The notes: generated by a model not told the origin, from the sequence alone. 64,000 nt of DNA from Bradyrhizobium sp. CCBAU 51627 (GCF_028128765.1 NZ_LBJG01000090.1:170053-234052), one strand, 5' to 3'; shown: positions 16,423 through 25,941, counted from the stretch's first letter. Program-made: numbers and translations.

Positions 16423-19059
16423 CTAGGCGACTGCCTGCCACTTGGGTGCGGTCGAGGATGGCGAGGCGATATCTGCGAGCGGCACCGGCTTGCGAAAGAA
16501 ATAGCCCTGGCCTAGCGGAATGCCGAGCGCGCCTATTTCGTTGACCTGCTCCTGGGTCTCGACGCCTTCGGCGACGATCGCGAGGTTGAGCGTCCGCACC
16601 AGCTGGACGATTGATCCCAGCACGGCGCGCGTCTCGGGCCGGTCGATCCGATCCATGAACGCCTTGTCGACCTTGACCTTGTCGAATGGAAAGGCGGTCA
16701 GGTATGAAAGCGACGAATAGCCGACCCCGAAATCGTCGAGCGCGATCGACACTCCGAGAGCTTTCAGGCTCCGCAGCGTCTTCAGATTCTCGGCGCTGTC
16801 AGCCAGGAACACGCTCTCGGTGATTTCAAGCTCCAGCCGGCGTTCGGGAAGCCCGCTCTCGGCGAGCGCGAACTTCACGACGTCGACGAGGTTGCTCTTG
16901 GTGAACTGGACGGCCGACAGATTGACGGCGACCTTCACGTCATCCGGCAATTTCATCGCATCGCGGCACGCCTTTGCCAGCACTAGATTTCCGAGCTCGA
17001 CGATCAGCCCGGCCTCCTCGGCGATCGGAATGAATTCCGTCGGTGGGACGAAGCCTCGGGCCACGTGGTGCCAGCGTGCGAGCGCTTCCACCGAAACCGT
17101 TCGGCCCGTGCCGAGCTCGACCACCGGCTGGTAGAAGACCTCGATCTCCTCGCGCCAGATCGCCTCGCGCAATTCAATCTCGAGGAGACTGCGCTGGTCG
17201 GCCTCGACCTTCAGGTCCGGCGAATAGACGTTGGAGCAATTGCGGCCCGCATTTTTCGACTTGTACAACGCAAGGTCGGCATTGCGGAGCACTTCGTCGA
17301 TTCGCGTCCCATGCTCGGGCACCAAAGCGACGCCGATGCTGCACCCGATTACGACCGGATGGCCGTCAATCTCGTAAGGGGCAGCAAGCGCCTTGACGAG
17401 CCGGTCCGCCAGGATGGCCGTGCTGTCCTCGAGCGACCCCCGGCCCGGCATCACGATCAGCGCGAATTCATCGCCTCCCATTCGCGCCGCGGTATCGACC
17501 TCGCGTATTTCGGCCTTGATCCGGGCAGCGACCTGACTGAGCAGCGCATCGCCGGACTGATGACCAAGGGCATCGTTGACCGACTTGAACTTGTCGAGGT
17601 CGCACAGAAGCACGGCGAAAGGCGTCTTCATCCGCCGGTATCTCGCCAGAGCCTCGTCGATTCGTTCCTTGAACAGGTTGCGGTTTGCCAGTCCCGTCAA
17701 GCTGTCATAATGGGCAAGCTTCTCGATCCGGTCCTCGGACGCCTTACGCTCGGTGATGTCCTGATGCATCGCAACCCAGCCGCCGTCCTGGCGCCGACCG
17801 TAGGAAATGTAGACGATCCGGCCATTGGGGAATGTCAGCGTATTCGACGTGTGTTCCGACGTGGCAAGCCGGCGCTTCAGATCGCTTAGATATCCGCTAA
17901 GATCCGACACGGCATCCTGGTGGGCGAACACCTCGTGGAAGGTCATTCCGACGCGGATATCGTTGGGCGAAAGGCCGTACATGTCCAGCCACTGATAATT
18001 GAATGCGACCAGACGATCATTGCCGTCGAACATGCTCAATCCCTGCGGCAGGTTGCGCAGCGCATCCTCGAACTTGCTCAGCGAATCGCGCAATTCGAAC
18101 TGGGCCCGGTCGAGAGCCTGCTGCCTTCGCCAGTACAGCGTCGTCGCAACGATGATCACCAAGGTCAGGGCGAGCGCACTGCCCAGATAGGCATCCCTTC
18201 TGGCCTGATAATGTGCATAGATTTCCTGCTCCGCGATACCAACGGTGAAGATTAGCGGGAACAGCGAGGATCTGCGTAAGGTGATCAATCTGTTGCTACG
18301 GTCCGTGCGACCTTCGCTCCAGTACTGCCCATCGGCGTCCTGTAGCCGGCTTTGGATCTGCCCGACAGCCACCTGCCCGACAAATCCCCTCTGGTCCACG
18401 CCGCGCGCGGCAAGCACGACGTAGTTCGCATTGCGGAGAACGAGAGTGCCTCCGCTGCCGAGCCTGGCGGTCTCGTAGAAATTGCCGACCATGTCGACGC
18501 TGATCGAGCCGACGATGACGCCAGTGGCGGCCTGGCGCTGGTCCAACAGCTTGCGCGCGAGCTGGATCGTCCACTTGTTCGAAGCCCGGCCGAGGACCGG
18601 CTTGGCGACATAGAGCCTGTCGTCGGGTTGCCGGAGCGTCTCGATGAAGTGCTCGCGATCGCCGAGATAGAGCGGCGGACCGGAATAGCCCGAGGTGGTG
18701 GCAAGCATGTAACCGTCGAGGCCAATCAGCGACAACTGGACGACGTCGCCGCTCGCAAGATGCGCCCTGTCGCCCCAGGACTTCAGGTTGAAGCCGGCCG
18801 GATCCTGCGCGTAAAGCGTCTGTACGATCGACAACGATTGATCGACGCGCTCGAAGATGCGCTCGGTATTCTCCTGGAATAGTTTTGCGACGCTGTCGCC
18901 GTGCGACCGCGCCTGCTGCAACGCCTCCGTTCTTTCCGAGGCAGTGATCGCGAAATAACTGATCCACACCAGCGGCAGAAAGAACACCGCCAGTTGCAGC
19001 GGCACACTGCGCCACAGGCTCGCTCCAACGCGGCGCGCGGCATCTGCCGCCCGCATCAT
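16423..19059 (-). CDS. Cache-PAS-GGDEF-EAL cyclic-di-GMP signalling protein
   Basis: About 878 residues. An N-terminal helix (LQLAVFFLPLVWISYFAITA) and a second helix near residue 300 (LALTLVIIVATTLYW) enclose a periplasmic Cache-type sensor. A PAS domain follows (FEDALRNLPQGLSMFDGNDR), then GGDEF (intact RMGGDEF, preceded by the inhibitory I-site RxxD as REVD) and EAL (intact SVEALARW, NLSAVQF, ALDDFGVGYSS, EGVET). Both catalytic domains look active, so it could make and degrade c-di-GMP depending on the ligand. The start at 19059 is uncertain because no strong ribosome binding site is seen; the frame stays open upstream. Confidence 0.93.
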   Translation of the reverse strand: MMRAADAARRVGASLWRSVPLQLAVFFLPLVWISYFAITASERTEALQQARSHGDSVAKLFQENTERIFERVDQSLSIVQTLYAQDPAGFNLKSWGDRAHLASGDVVQLSLIGLDGYMLATTSGYSGPPLYLGDREHFIETLRQPDDRLYVAKPVLGRASNKWTIQLARKLLDQRQAATGVIVGSISVDMVGNFYETARLGSGGTLVLRNANYVVLAARGVDQRGFVGQVAVGQIQSRLQDADGQYWSEGRTDRSNRLITLRRSSLFPLIFTVGIAEQEIYAHYQARRDAYLGSALALTLVIIVATTLYWRRQQALDRAQFELRDSLSKFEDALRNLPQGLSMFDGNDRLVAFNYQWLDMYGLSPNDIRVGMTFHEVFAHQDAVSDLSGYLSDLKRRLATSEHTSNTLTFPNGRIVYISYGRRQDGGWVAMHQDITERKASEDRIEKLAHYDSLTGLANRNLFKERIDEALARYRRMKTPFAVLLCDLDKFKSVNDALGHQSGDALLSQVAARIKAEIREVDTAARMGGDEFALIVMPGRGSLEDSTAILADRLVKALAAPYEIDGHPVVIGCSIGVALVPEHGTRIDEVLRNADLALYKSKNAGRNCSNVYSPDLKVEADQRSLLEIELREAIWREEIEVFYQPVVELGTGRTVSVEALARWHHVARGFVPPTEFIPIAEEAGLIVELGNLVLAKACRDAMKLPDDVKVAVNLSAVQFTKSNLVDVVKFALAESGLPERRLELEITESVFLADSAENLKTLRSLKALGVSIALDDFGVGYSSLSYLTAFPFDKVKVDKAFMDRIDRPETRAVLGSIVQLVRTLNLAIVAEGVETQEQVNEIGALGIPLGQGYFFRKPVPLADIASPSSTAPKWQAVA

Positions 19060-19396
19060 GGAATGCCGGCGATCTGAATCGTGACCGGACGAAACTACAG
19101 CACCGGCCGTTGGCAGCGGCTCGAAACCCGGCATGAACTCATTGCCCGGAGCTTCCGGGCGGTCCTTTCTGCAACGAACGACTTGGGAAACCTCCCAGCG
19201 TTTCGTCGGAAGCCTAGGCTGCTCAGCCTTAAGCTTTGGTTCCATCCTCTCGCGGGAATTTACATTGGTGCCCCGCAGCATTACGGAGACCAATGCATGT
19301 TAGGATGCAGACACGCTGCGACCTGCGAGCCGACGGGTAGCATCCGACCATCCATGCATTATAATTCCGCAGGCGACCGTTGCTTCGGAGCGACCC
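19060..19396. other. Intergenic region between divergent genes
   Basis: This 337-base gap separates the GGDEF-EAL gene from the DUF3088 gene. I see no RNA gene or clear repeat. An A/T-rich GCATTATAATTCC lies about 35 bases before the DUF3088 start and could be a -10 element. Confidence 0.35.
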
Positions 19397-19744
19397 ATGA
19401 CGCGCGACCGCCTTTTTCTGCTGCGCCCCGGTTTCGAAGACCCGGCCTACCCCGGCCAGCGCTTCTATTGCTCGCATTGCGCGCTGATCGAGGGCGTGCT
19501 CGCCTCGTTTCCGGCGCTGGCTGAAAAGCTCGACGTCGAACGCATCGCCTGGCCAAAGCCGCGGCAGGCCGTGATTGCGCTCGTCGGCGAAGAGAACCAG
19601 TGGCTGCCGCTCCTCGTACTGGCAGACGGCGCGACATCGCCGCACCAGACCGGCAGCCACCAGGGTCGCGCCTTCATCGCCGACAAAGATGCCATCCTTG
19701 CCGCACTGTCCGAGCGCCACGGCTTTCCCGGGCCGCATCCGTAG
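19397..19744 (+). CDS. DUF3088 domain-containing protein
   Basis: 115 residues beginning TRDRLFLLRPGFEDPAYPGQ, with FYCSHCALIEG carrying a CxxC pair near residue 24. That combination is the DUF3088 signature. The fold is probably thioredoxin-like, given the CxxC after the first strand, but no reaction is known. A CGGAG site lies six bases before the ATG. It is followed about 100 bases later by an isochorismatase-like gene on the same strand. Confidence 0.8.
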   Translation: MTRDRLFLLRPGFEDPAYPGQRFYCSHCALIEGVLASFPALAEKLDVERIAWPKPRQAVIALVGEENQWLPLLVLADGATSPHQTGSHQGRAFIADKDAILAALSERHGFPGPHP

Positions 19745-19850
19745 ATTCTGTGGCCCTGATGGCGTCCCGAAACGAGGGAAGATCGGCATTGCGCGCGCTG
19801 ATTTCCGTCTCGCATATTCGACCTGGCACGCTGTTCGAAAGATCCGCCCC

Positions 19851-20426
19851 ATGTCCTCCCCCCTTCCCGCCCTCATCGTCGTCGACGTCCAGCGTGCATT
19901 CGACGAATGGGAGGCGGCGGGCAAGCGGCGCAACAATCCGGATGCGGTGGCGCGCATCGTCGATCTGCTCGCGGCTTTCAGGGCGAGCGGGGCCCCGATC
20001 TTTCACATCCGCCACGAAGGCACCAAGCCAAACTCGACGTTTCGCCCCGAACGCCCCGGCTATGCCGTCAAGGACGAGGCGCGCGAGCAGGCCGGCGAGC
20101 CCGTGATCGTCAAGCGCGTCAACAGCGCCTTCATCGGCACCGACCTCGAGGCGCGTCTGCGCGCAAGCGGCATCGCCACGGTCGTGATCTGCGGCGCCAC
20201 CACCAATCATTGCGTCGAGACGACGACGCGGATGGCAGGCAATCTCGGCTTCGACGCGCATCTCGTGCGTGACGCGACCTGGACGTTCGACCGCACTGGT
20301 CCCGACGGCGACACGCATTCGGCCGAGGACATTCACGCGATGACCTTGTCGAACCTGAACGGCGAATTTGCCCGCATCGTGACCACGAGCGAGGCAATTG
20401 CCTCGCTGACAGCGATGCGACAATAA
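19851..20426 (+). CDS. Isochorismatase-family cysteine hydrolase
   Basis: 191 residues with the catalytic triad of the family: Asp in LIVVDVQRAF, Lys in IVKRVNSAF and Cys in VICGATTNHCVETT, the last preceded by the usual cis-peptide segment. These enzymes hydrolyse small amides or isochorismate-like ethers. The family alone does not give the substrate, and the closest profile seems to be nicotinamidase-like amidases of unknown substrate. The ATG at 19851 begins MSSPLPALIVVDVQ; the longer open frame upstream is not coding. Confidence 0.88.
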   Translation: MSSPLPALIVVDVQRAFDEWEAAGKRRNNPDAVARIVDLLAAFRASGAPIFHIRHEGTKPNSTFRPERPGYAVKDEAREQAGEPVIVKRVNSAFIGTDLEARLRASGIATVVICGATTNHCVETTTRMAGNLGFDAHLVRDATWTFDRTGPDGDTHSAEDIHAMTLSNLNGEFARIVTTSEAIASLTAMRQ

Positions 20427-20535
20427 ACCTCAGCGCGATTGCACATCCATCGTCTGCGTCGTTTCGACGCCCGCTCTCGCCGGAACGCCAGGGATATCCA
20501 TCTGTTGTCACTCGCATCTCAACTGGAGTGATGAC

Positions 20536-20847
20536 ATGAAGTATCTCTTTGTCGCGATGGCTGTCGGCGCTGCGGCGCTGGCCGGCGGATCCGCAGCCAA
20601 CGCGGCCGGCGGAAAGGCCCAGCCGAACGCGCAAGTTAGCCAATCGACCGACATCAGCGCGCAGCACCGGCGCCACCATTACGGCCACCGCCATCACCAC
20701 TGGCGCCCGCACCACGGCTATTACCGGCCGCATTATCGCGGCTATGGCTATTACCCGCGGCATCGTGGCTATTACGGTGGCGGCCCCTACGGCTATTACC
20801 GCGGCGGTCCCGGTGTGAACTTCAGCTTCGGCGGCAGTCGCTGGTGA
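20536..20847 (+). CDS. Small exported His/Tyr/Gly-rich protein
   Basis: 103 residues: a signal peptide (KYLFVAMAVGAAALAGGSAA), then a mature part dominated by His, Tyr, Arg and Gly (HRRHHYGHRHHHWRPHHGYY), ending in aromatic-glycine repeats. The composition suggests metal binding or surface adhesion, but this is inference. CTGGAG lies seven bases before the ATG. A strong hairpin terminator follows five bases after the stop. Confidence 0.75.
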   Translation: MKYLFVAMAVGAAALAGGSAANAAGGKAQPNAQVSQSTDISAQHRRHHYGHRHHHWRPHHGYYRPHYRGYGYYPRHRGYYGGGPYGYYRGGPGVNFSFGGSRW

Positions 20848-20852
20848 GAGGA

Positions 20853-20881
20853 GAAGGTCCGCAGAGATGCGGGCCTTCTTT
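20853..20881 (+). terminator. Intrinsic terminator
   Basis: A 10-base stem (GAAGGTCCGC pairing with GCGGGCCTTC, one G-U) with a 6-base loop is followed by TTT. It ends the His/Tyr-rich gene; the last bases also abut the stop of the convergent amine oxidase gene, so it may work in both directions. Confidence 0.75.
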
Positions 20882-20882
20882 C

Positions 20883-22154
20883 TCAGCTCCTCAAGATCGA
20901 GGCCGCCGTTTCCATTCCACTCGCGAACGCGGCCTCGACCGTGCCCATATCGCGGCCGCGATAGAGCGCTTCACCTGAGAACAGCACGATGCCATCGACG
21001 CACGCCAGTTGCTCCTGCGCCGCGCTCGTTCGCGGCGTTGCCCAGGAATAGGCACCGCGGGCGAAGGGATCGTGCGCCCAGTTGGTCGCTGTAGCCGCCA
21101 CAAGGCCGCGCGCAATCTCCTCGCGCGGAATGCTGAAGATCGCGGCGAGCGAAGAGATCCCAACGTCAACCAATCCTTGTGAATCGAGATGCGACAGCTC
21201 CGCCGTTCGCGGACCCCCGAACCATCCCGTCAGGACCGGATGCCGGTCCGGATATCGCGTCCACCACACAGGAATCGTTTCATCCGACAGCAGGAATAGC
21301 ATGTCCGCGAGCTCCTCGCGTCGCTCGCACCACCATGGCCGCACAAACCGCAGCAGAATCTTGATGACGCTGCCGAAGCCGATGTCGTCAGCGGCCGCAG
21401 CCTTCGCGCGCACGGCTGCAGGCAGCGCGATCTGTCGCAGCAACGGCAGCGGCACAGTGAGAATGAGGCGATCGCATGTTTGCATCGCACCGCCGGCACA
21501 GCGGACAACAATCTTGTCCCCACTCTCCTCGATCGCGGTGACGACGGCACCGAGGTGAATAGCAACACCGCACTTGCGGCACGCGGCGACCAGAAAGTCG
21601 ATCAGGCCGCCATAGCCGCCGTCAATGCGCGCCTGTGCCGAATGCCCCTCGTTCATCCATTCGTCGCGCAGTGCGAGCGTCGAGGCGTGCTCGGGGTCGG
21701 CCGCATCGTAGCCCTCGACCATGCGTTCGACAGCATGGCGCAGCCGCGCGTGGTCCGGACCGGCGAAATGCCGGCTGAGGAAGTCGGCGACGGTGAGATC
21801 GTCCGTCAGATCCTTCACGGCAGCATGAAGCTCTGCGTCATGGGCATCGCGCGCGTTCTCGCGCAAGAATTCCGTGCCGTCAAAGCTCCATTGCGCGCCG
21901 CCGATCGTCCGCACCGTCAGCCCGGCTTCGCGCGCGAGCGCGCGCGTGACCGGTGCCTCGCCATGGACGAACTCGGCACCGGCATCGGCGGGATAGCCGA
22001 ACTCCGACGCCGGCAGCGGATGGATGCGCCCGCCGCAGCGGTCGCGCGCCTCCAGGATCGTCACGCGTTTGCCCGCGCGTGCGATCTGGCGGGCGGCCAT
22101 CAGTCCGGCGGCGCCTGCGCCGACGATGACGATGTGCTCTGACGTATCGGACAT
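20883..22154 (-). CDS. Flavin monoamine oxidase family protein
   Basis: 423 residues. The FAD dinucleotide motif lies at the N-terminus (IVIVGAGAAGLMAARQIARA, then EARDRCGGRI), the standard start of polyamine/monoamine oxidases. The C-terminal SGEALYRGRDMGTVEAAFAS matches the second flavin-contact region. It oxidises an amine, or possibly a related C-N/C-H bond, using O2. No signal peptide or Tat motif is present, so it should be cytosolic. It is the third gene of a minus-strand run after the nitrobindin-like and RibD-C genes, nine bases from the latter. Confidence 0.88.
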   Translation of the reverse strand: MSDTSEHIVIVGAGAAGLMAARQIARAGKRVTILEARDRCGGRIHPLPASEFGYPADAGAEFVHGEAPVTRALAREAGLTVRTIGGAQWSFDGTEFLRENARDAHDAELHAAVKDLTDDLTVADFLSRHFAGPDHARLRHAVERMVEGYDAADPEHASTLALRDEWMNEGHSAQARIDGGYGGLIDFLVAACRKCGVAIHLGAVVTAIEESGDKIVVRCAGGAMQTCDRLILTVPLPLLRQIALPAAVRAKAAAADDIGFGSVIKILLRFVRPWWCERREELADMLFLLSDETIPVWWTRYPDRHPVLTGWFGGPRTAELSHLDSQGLVDVGISSLAAIFSIPREEIARGLVAATATNWAHDPFARGAYSWATPRTSAAQEQLACVDGIVLFSGEALYRGRDMGTVEAAFASGMETAASILRS

Positions 22155-22162
22155 GCCGGTAG

Positions 22163-22867
22163 CTATCGGCGCGTGGCGTCGTTCTGGATCAGATACCGCA
22201 GCAACAGCACGCCGCCGCCGAGATCGCGCGTAGCTTCCAGCGTCATCGCCGCGAGTGGCGCACGCTTGTCGCTATCGGCCTCGGTCGAATCGAATACGAA
22301 GGGCGCGCCCCTCGCGCCGTCGATCGCGGGGCTGAGGATCAGGTTGAATTCGTCGATCAGTCCAGCGCGCAGGAACGCGCCATTGGCGACGCCGCCACCC
22401 TCCACCAGCAGGCGCTTCACGCCAAGCTCGCGGTTGAGAATATCCAGCATCAGCACCAGGTCGATCTCGGATCTGCCTGCGAAAATGTAGGACACGCCCT
22501 CGCCGCGCAGGCCGGCCAGATGCGAATCTGGCACGGTCTCGGTCAGCACCACGACGATTGGATCGCCGCCGATATCGGAGCGGCCCCAGCCGATCTTGCC
22601 ATGCGCGTCGAGCACGACGCCGTGGGTCCTGGCGTCGCGGCGCGCGAACCAGTTTTCGCGGGGGAATTTTTGGTTCGGCGTTTCGGGATAGGGCTCGCCC
22701 TTGGCGAACTCGGAGCCGGTCACGCGGCCGATCACCCAGGCATCGCCGCCGAGCTCGTCATGGATCTTCTCGAACCAGTCGGTGCCTGCGCCCTTTGGGC
22801 GCCAGCGGCTCGGATGGGTGCGGCCGTCGAGGCTCGCGTGCATCAGACAGATAACATAGGGCTTCAT
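22163..22867 (-). CDS. RibD C-terminal domain (dihydrofolate reductase-like) protein
   Basis: 234 residues. KPYVICLMHASLDGR at the N-terminus and RLLVEGGGVANGAFLRAGLI toward the C-terminus are the hallmarks of the RibD_C / dihydrofolate-reductase-like reductase fold. It lacks the deaminase half, so it is a stand-alone NADPH reductase, not the bifunctional RibD. The substrate is unknown. It lies between a beta-barrel protein and an amine oxidase on the same strand with short gaps. Confidence 0.88.
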   Translation of the reverse strand: MKPYVICLMHASLDGRTHPSRWRPKGAGTDWFEKIHDELGGDAWVIGRVTGSEFAKGEPYPETPNQKFPRENWFARRDARTHGVVLDAHGKIGWGRSDIGGDPIVVVLTETVPDSHLAGLRGEGVSYIFAGRSEIDLVLMLDILNRELGVKRLLVEGGGVANGAFLRAGLIDEFNLILSPAIDGARGAPFVFDSTEADSDKRAPLAAMTLEATRDLGGGVLLLRYLIQNDATRR

Positions 22868-22890
22868 GACAATTCTCCGCAGCCACCTTC

Positions 22891-23550
22891 TCAGGCCGGC
22901 CTATTTCCCTTGGCACGATCGTTCACGATCACCGCGAGCGGGTTGAGCTGGGGCGGCGCGACCAGCTTGAGCGTATTGCTGTCATGATGATTGAACGGGG
23001 CACCGCGGACGAACAACTCGGTTTGGATCAGGTAGCTCCAGCTGCCGTCGTCGTTGAAGGAGATGTCGCAGCGATAGCTGTCGGTGCGAAACGCCTGTTC
23101 CAGGAAGTCGGTCGAGCAGATGCCGTAGGCGGTGTCGCCGCGCTTCGCCGTGACCGAGATTTTCTTGTCGTCCGGATTGGCCTGCCCCGAGGCCAGCAGC
23201 ACCTGCCCGCGCGGGATCGCCAGCGTCTGCATGACCAGCCCGGTCGCGGGCTCCCACAGCCAATAGCCGACCTGGTCGTGGAACGTGATGTCTTCTTCGG
23301 GCGTGTTGATGTGAATGTGATAGCGCAAGCCATAGAGCAGTTGCGGTCCGTTGGCCTGCGGATCGATCGGGTCCATCCGGATGCGCTCGATGAAGGTTCG
23401 CCGCTCCGGCCCGTCCGCCTTTGGATTGATGTCGATGCCCTTGTCCGCCTGCCAGGTGCCGGCGAGCCGGCGCAGCGGCCCGAGATTGGCAAGACTGTCG
23501 GGAGAAACGTCGTCGGGCTCGGTGAAGATGTCGGCGGGAAGGGGGAGCAT
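22891..23550 (-). CDS. FABP-like / nitrobindin-type beta-barrel protein
   Basis: 219 residues. The segment LGPLRRLAGTWQADKGIDIN followed by a mainly beta chain is the start typical of the FABP-like, THAP4/nitrobindin-related bacterial family. A long alternating-strand region (LLYGLRYHIHINTPEEDITF) supports a 10-strand barrel. Known nitrobindins bind haem with a C-terminal His; the C-terminal NHHDSNTLKL contains candidates. The start has GAGG five bases upstream of the ATG at 23550. It heads the run with the RibD-C and amine oxidase genes. Confidence 0.75.
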   Translation of the reverse strand: MLPLPADIFTEPDDVSPDSLANLGPLRRLAGTWQADKGIDINPKADGPERRTFIERIRMDPIDPQANGPQLLYGLRYHIHINTPEEDITFHDQVGYWLWEPATGLVMQTLAIPRGQVLLASGQANPDDKKISVTAKRGDTAYGICSTDFLEQAFRTDSYRCDISFNDDGSWSYLIQTELFVRGAPFNHHDSNTLKLVAPPQLNPLAVIVNDRAKGNRPA

Positions 23551-23677
23551 GGAGACCTCGCATCGTTGCGCGGCAGCAATAGCATAGTGCGGGGCGAAAC
23601 GAGCAGAATAGAACTGCTGCCCGGTCGCCCGGACAGGCTGCCGAAGTCGCGCTGACGTCTCCGGTGTGAGAGGGCTC

Positions 23678-23857
23678 TCAAGGCGCTTCGGACGCCAATC
23701 TCGCGCGCTGATCGAGCACACCGATCATCGAGACCAGATTGTCGCGTCGCGCGCGAAGTTTCGCGGCAAGCAGCGGATAGGTCGGCCGCTGCACGTCGAA
23801 CACCCCGGCCCGGGTCTCTTCCCCGATAATGTCGGGTTGAGCAGCCGAACCCGCCAT
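23678..23857 (-). CDS. Small hypothetical protein
   Basis: A 59-residue frame, MAGSAAQPDII followed by a basic helical part (LLAAKLRARRDNLVSMIGV). It lies just after the DUF2182 gene on the same strand, so it could be the last cistron of that operon. No family is recognised. It may instead be non-coding. Confidence 0.3.
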   Translation of the reverse strand: MAGSAAQPDIIGEETRAGVFDVQRPTYPLLAAKLRARRDNLVSMIGVLDQRARLASEAP

Positions 23858-23877
23858 CACAAATCGGCGATCAATGC

Positions 23878-24666
23878 TCACACCCCGCGCCCAAGTGCGA
23901 CCGCGCCGCACAGGATGAGGATCGCGCCGGCCACCTGGCTGAGCCTTGGACCGAATCTTGGACCAAGCGGCAGCAATTTCTCGCAGGCGACATAGAGGGC
24001 AATGCCGACAATCCAGACAAGCTTCATCACGCCGCTGACGAACAGCAGCGCCATCAGAAACCAGCAGCAGCCGACGCAATAGCCGCCGTGGCGAAGTCCC
24101 ATGCCGAATGCGCCCATCGTGCCGGGGCGCCAGTGCTGGCTGAGGAACAATAGCGGGCTCTGGCAGTAACGAAGACAGGCGGTCTTGAGCGGCGTGAACT
24201 GGTAGAGCCCCGCAGCAACAAGGATGAGGCCGCCCAACACCGCGCTGGTGCTTGCCATCGCCATTGACAGAAGCCCGGCGTGCTCGAGCAGCCATTGCAC
24301 CAGAACCGCAACGAGACTGAACCCGGCCCATATCACGAGATAGCCGGCGAGAAAGACCCAGGCTTCCGTTGCTGCAGCGGCGGGGCGCTCCTTGCGCTTG
24401 ATGGCTGCGTACAACAGGACCGTAGGCGCCGCACTCGGCACCATCATGGCAATCATCATCACCCACCACATGGCGAACAGCAGCGCGGCAGAGAGCGGCG
24501 TCCATGGCATCGGCTCCATGTCCGGCATCTCGGCCATCATCTCGATATCCATTTCGGCGCCGATCACCAGGTAGGTCCAGGCCAGCGCCACTACCGCCAC
24601 AAGCCCGACCACAATGACCAGGCGGTCGCGGCGCAACACATGTTCGAGCAGTCTCAGCCCAGTCAT
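23878..24666 (-). CDS. DUF2182 integral membrane protein
   Basis: About 262 residues with six or more membrane helices. The MPWTPLSAALLFAMWWVMMI stretch, then AMMVPSAAP, is the DUF2182 signature (a predicted metal-binding membrane family, rich in Met and His). The later Cys-rich segments TACLRYCQSP and GGYCVGCCWF are also typical. It lies downstream of a DUF1326 gene; the two families recur side by side in proteobacteria, so they probably work together, perhaps with a metal (inference). I chose the ATG at 24666, preceded by a GGTGGTGAG-like site. Confidence 0.85.
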   Translation of the reverse strand: MTGLRLLEHVLRRDRLVIVVGLVAVVALAWTYLVIGAEMDIEMMAEMPDMEPMPWTPLSAALLFAMWWVMMIAMMVPSAAPTVLLYAAIKRKERPAAAATEAWVFLAGYLVIWAGFSLVAVLVQWLLEHAGLLSMAMASTSAVLGGLILVAAGLYQFTPLKTACLRYCQSPLLFLSQHWRPGTMGAFGMGLRHGGYCVGCCWFLMALLFVSGVMKLVWIVGIALYVACEKLLPLGPRFGPRLSQVAGAILILCGAVALGRGV

Positions 24667-24737
24667 AAGCTCACCACCTGACTGACATCGCGGCAAATCC
24701 AACGCAGCGCGGCAAATCCAACGCCGAATTTAGCCCA

Positions 24738-25370
24738 TCAGGCAGCAACACCTTCCGGCGTCTGCACGACGGTGGCGAGCGAGCTGTGTGTGCCCTGTGT
24801 ATCGAACTCGATCGCGCCGGTGGAGTGAATGTTGGCGGAAGCGACCTCGGCGCCTCTGTGTTCGAAGCCGTCGGGCATCGTGACCTGAATGCGATGCGGA
24901 GCGCCCGTCACCGGATTCTTGATCGGTTCGACCTCCGTCTCCAGCACGCCCTTGGCGACGAGCCTGGCGACGCGCCCGTTCTTGTCGAAGGAAAATTCGA
25001 ACGGCACGAAGAGCGGATCGTAAATGGTGGTCACGATCAGGCTGAAGATATGAAACATCGTGCCTTCGGCCGAATACTTGCCGGAGAAGATGTTGAGCAG
25101 CGCTTGGCGCTGCTCCGGCGTCGCGCGCTCATCGATGATGGGCTGCATCTTCCCGTTGCCTTCATGCAGCGCGCCCGGGAAGTCGACAGTGGCAGCGAAA
25201 CAGAGGCCGTCGAGGCTAGTGCCTTCGAAATGTCCTTTGGTGATCCTCATGCCGACCAGCCCTTTGCAAAAGCCACTCGTCGGCCGGGCGTTGAAATCGC
25301 AGGGGCAGCCAAACGCGCAATTACAATTCTTGAGCCATTCGCCTTCGAGACGCCAATCCTGTGCAGCCAT
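24738..25370 (-). CDS. DUF1326 domain-containing protein
   Basis: 210 residues. The N-terminal CNCAFGCPCDFNARPTSGFC cluster is the diagnostic motif of DUF1326, a family predicted to bind metal through these Cys residues. No signal peptide is evident. GGGAG lies about seven bases before the ATG. It is the first gene of a two-gene unit with the DUF2182 membrane protein, 71 bases apart. Reaction and partner metal are unknown. Confidence 0.88.
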   Translation of the reverse strand: MAAQDWRLEGEWLKNCNCAFGCPCDFNARPTSGFCKGLVGMRITKGHFEGTSLDGLCFAATVDFPGALHEGNGKMQPIIDERATPEQRQALLNIFSGKYSAEGTMFHIFSLIVTTIYDPLFVPFEFSFDKNGRVARLVAKGVLETEVEPIKNPVTGAPHRIQVTMPDGFEHRGAEVASANIHSTGAIEFDTQGTHSSLATVVQTPEGVAA

Positions 25371-25761
25371 GGCACATCTCCCAATCTGAGGAGGACGAGG
25401 CAGCCGCTTGTCGCAATAACGATGTTGAGCGTTGAATACGCTAGGCCAAGAAAACTTGACCAAGAAACTTAGCCAAGAAACTGCGAGCGGGATCGATCGT
25501 CGATCAAAAAGCCAGCTCGCGCCGAAGTCTGTTATTCGCGGACTGCAATCTACTGTCCCAATACGAAAAGCATATCAGGCGCCGCCCGAGGCGTACAGTG
25601 AGGCGCTGCCCCGACGGGCGGGTACGGCGTCACCGGTAGAGATGGTGATCTCGGCCATGCGCGCCGGAAGGTCGGGCAAAACCAGCGGAATGGTCCCCAG
25701 GGGCTGACCACAACTGATCTCCTAACCTATTGCCAACACTTAGCAATTCAGGCGATAGAAA
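25371..25761. other. Intergenic region without a recognisable gene
   Basis: This 391-base gap lies upstream of the DUF1326 gene and before a short open frame. It is somewhat less GC-rich than its neighbours (AAGAAACTTAGCCAAGAAACT near 25465). No convincing ORF, RNA or repeat is seen; it may hold the DUF1326 promoter and decayed sequence. Confidence 0.3.
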
Positions 25762-25929
25762 ATGACCACCCAGACAAGCGTGTTGCAGTGGCGTCGACCG
25801 CGTGCTGGACTCGGTCCGGGACACGCGCTGGCCGAGATGATGCAAGGCTCCTTTCCGCCGATCCGCAGCTACGCCGCCGACGGATTCCCCACCATCGCAG
25901 GCCTGCGCAACTGGATCGCGTCTGGCTGA
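25762..25929 (+). CDS. Short ORF, possible remnant
   Basis: A 55-residue frame starting MTTQTSVLQWRRPRAG and ending with a well-formed helical tail (YAADGFPTIAGLRNWIASG) that looks like the C-terminus of a larger protein. There is no clear ribosome binding site. It is convergent with allE. I cannot assign a family. Confidence 0.3.
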   Translation: MTTQTSVLQWRRPRAGLGPGHALAEMMQGSFPPIRSYAADGFPTIAGLRNWIASG

Positions 25930-25941
25930 GCCACGGCAGGA

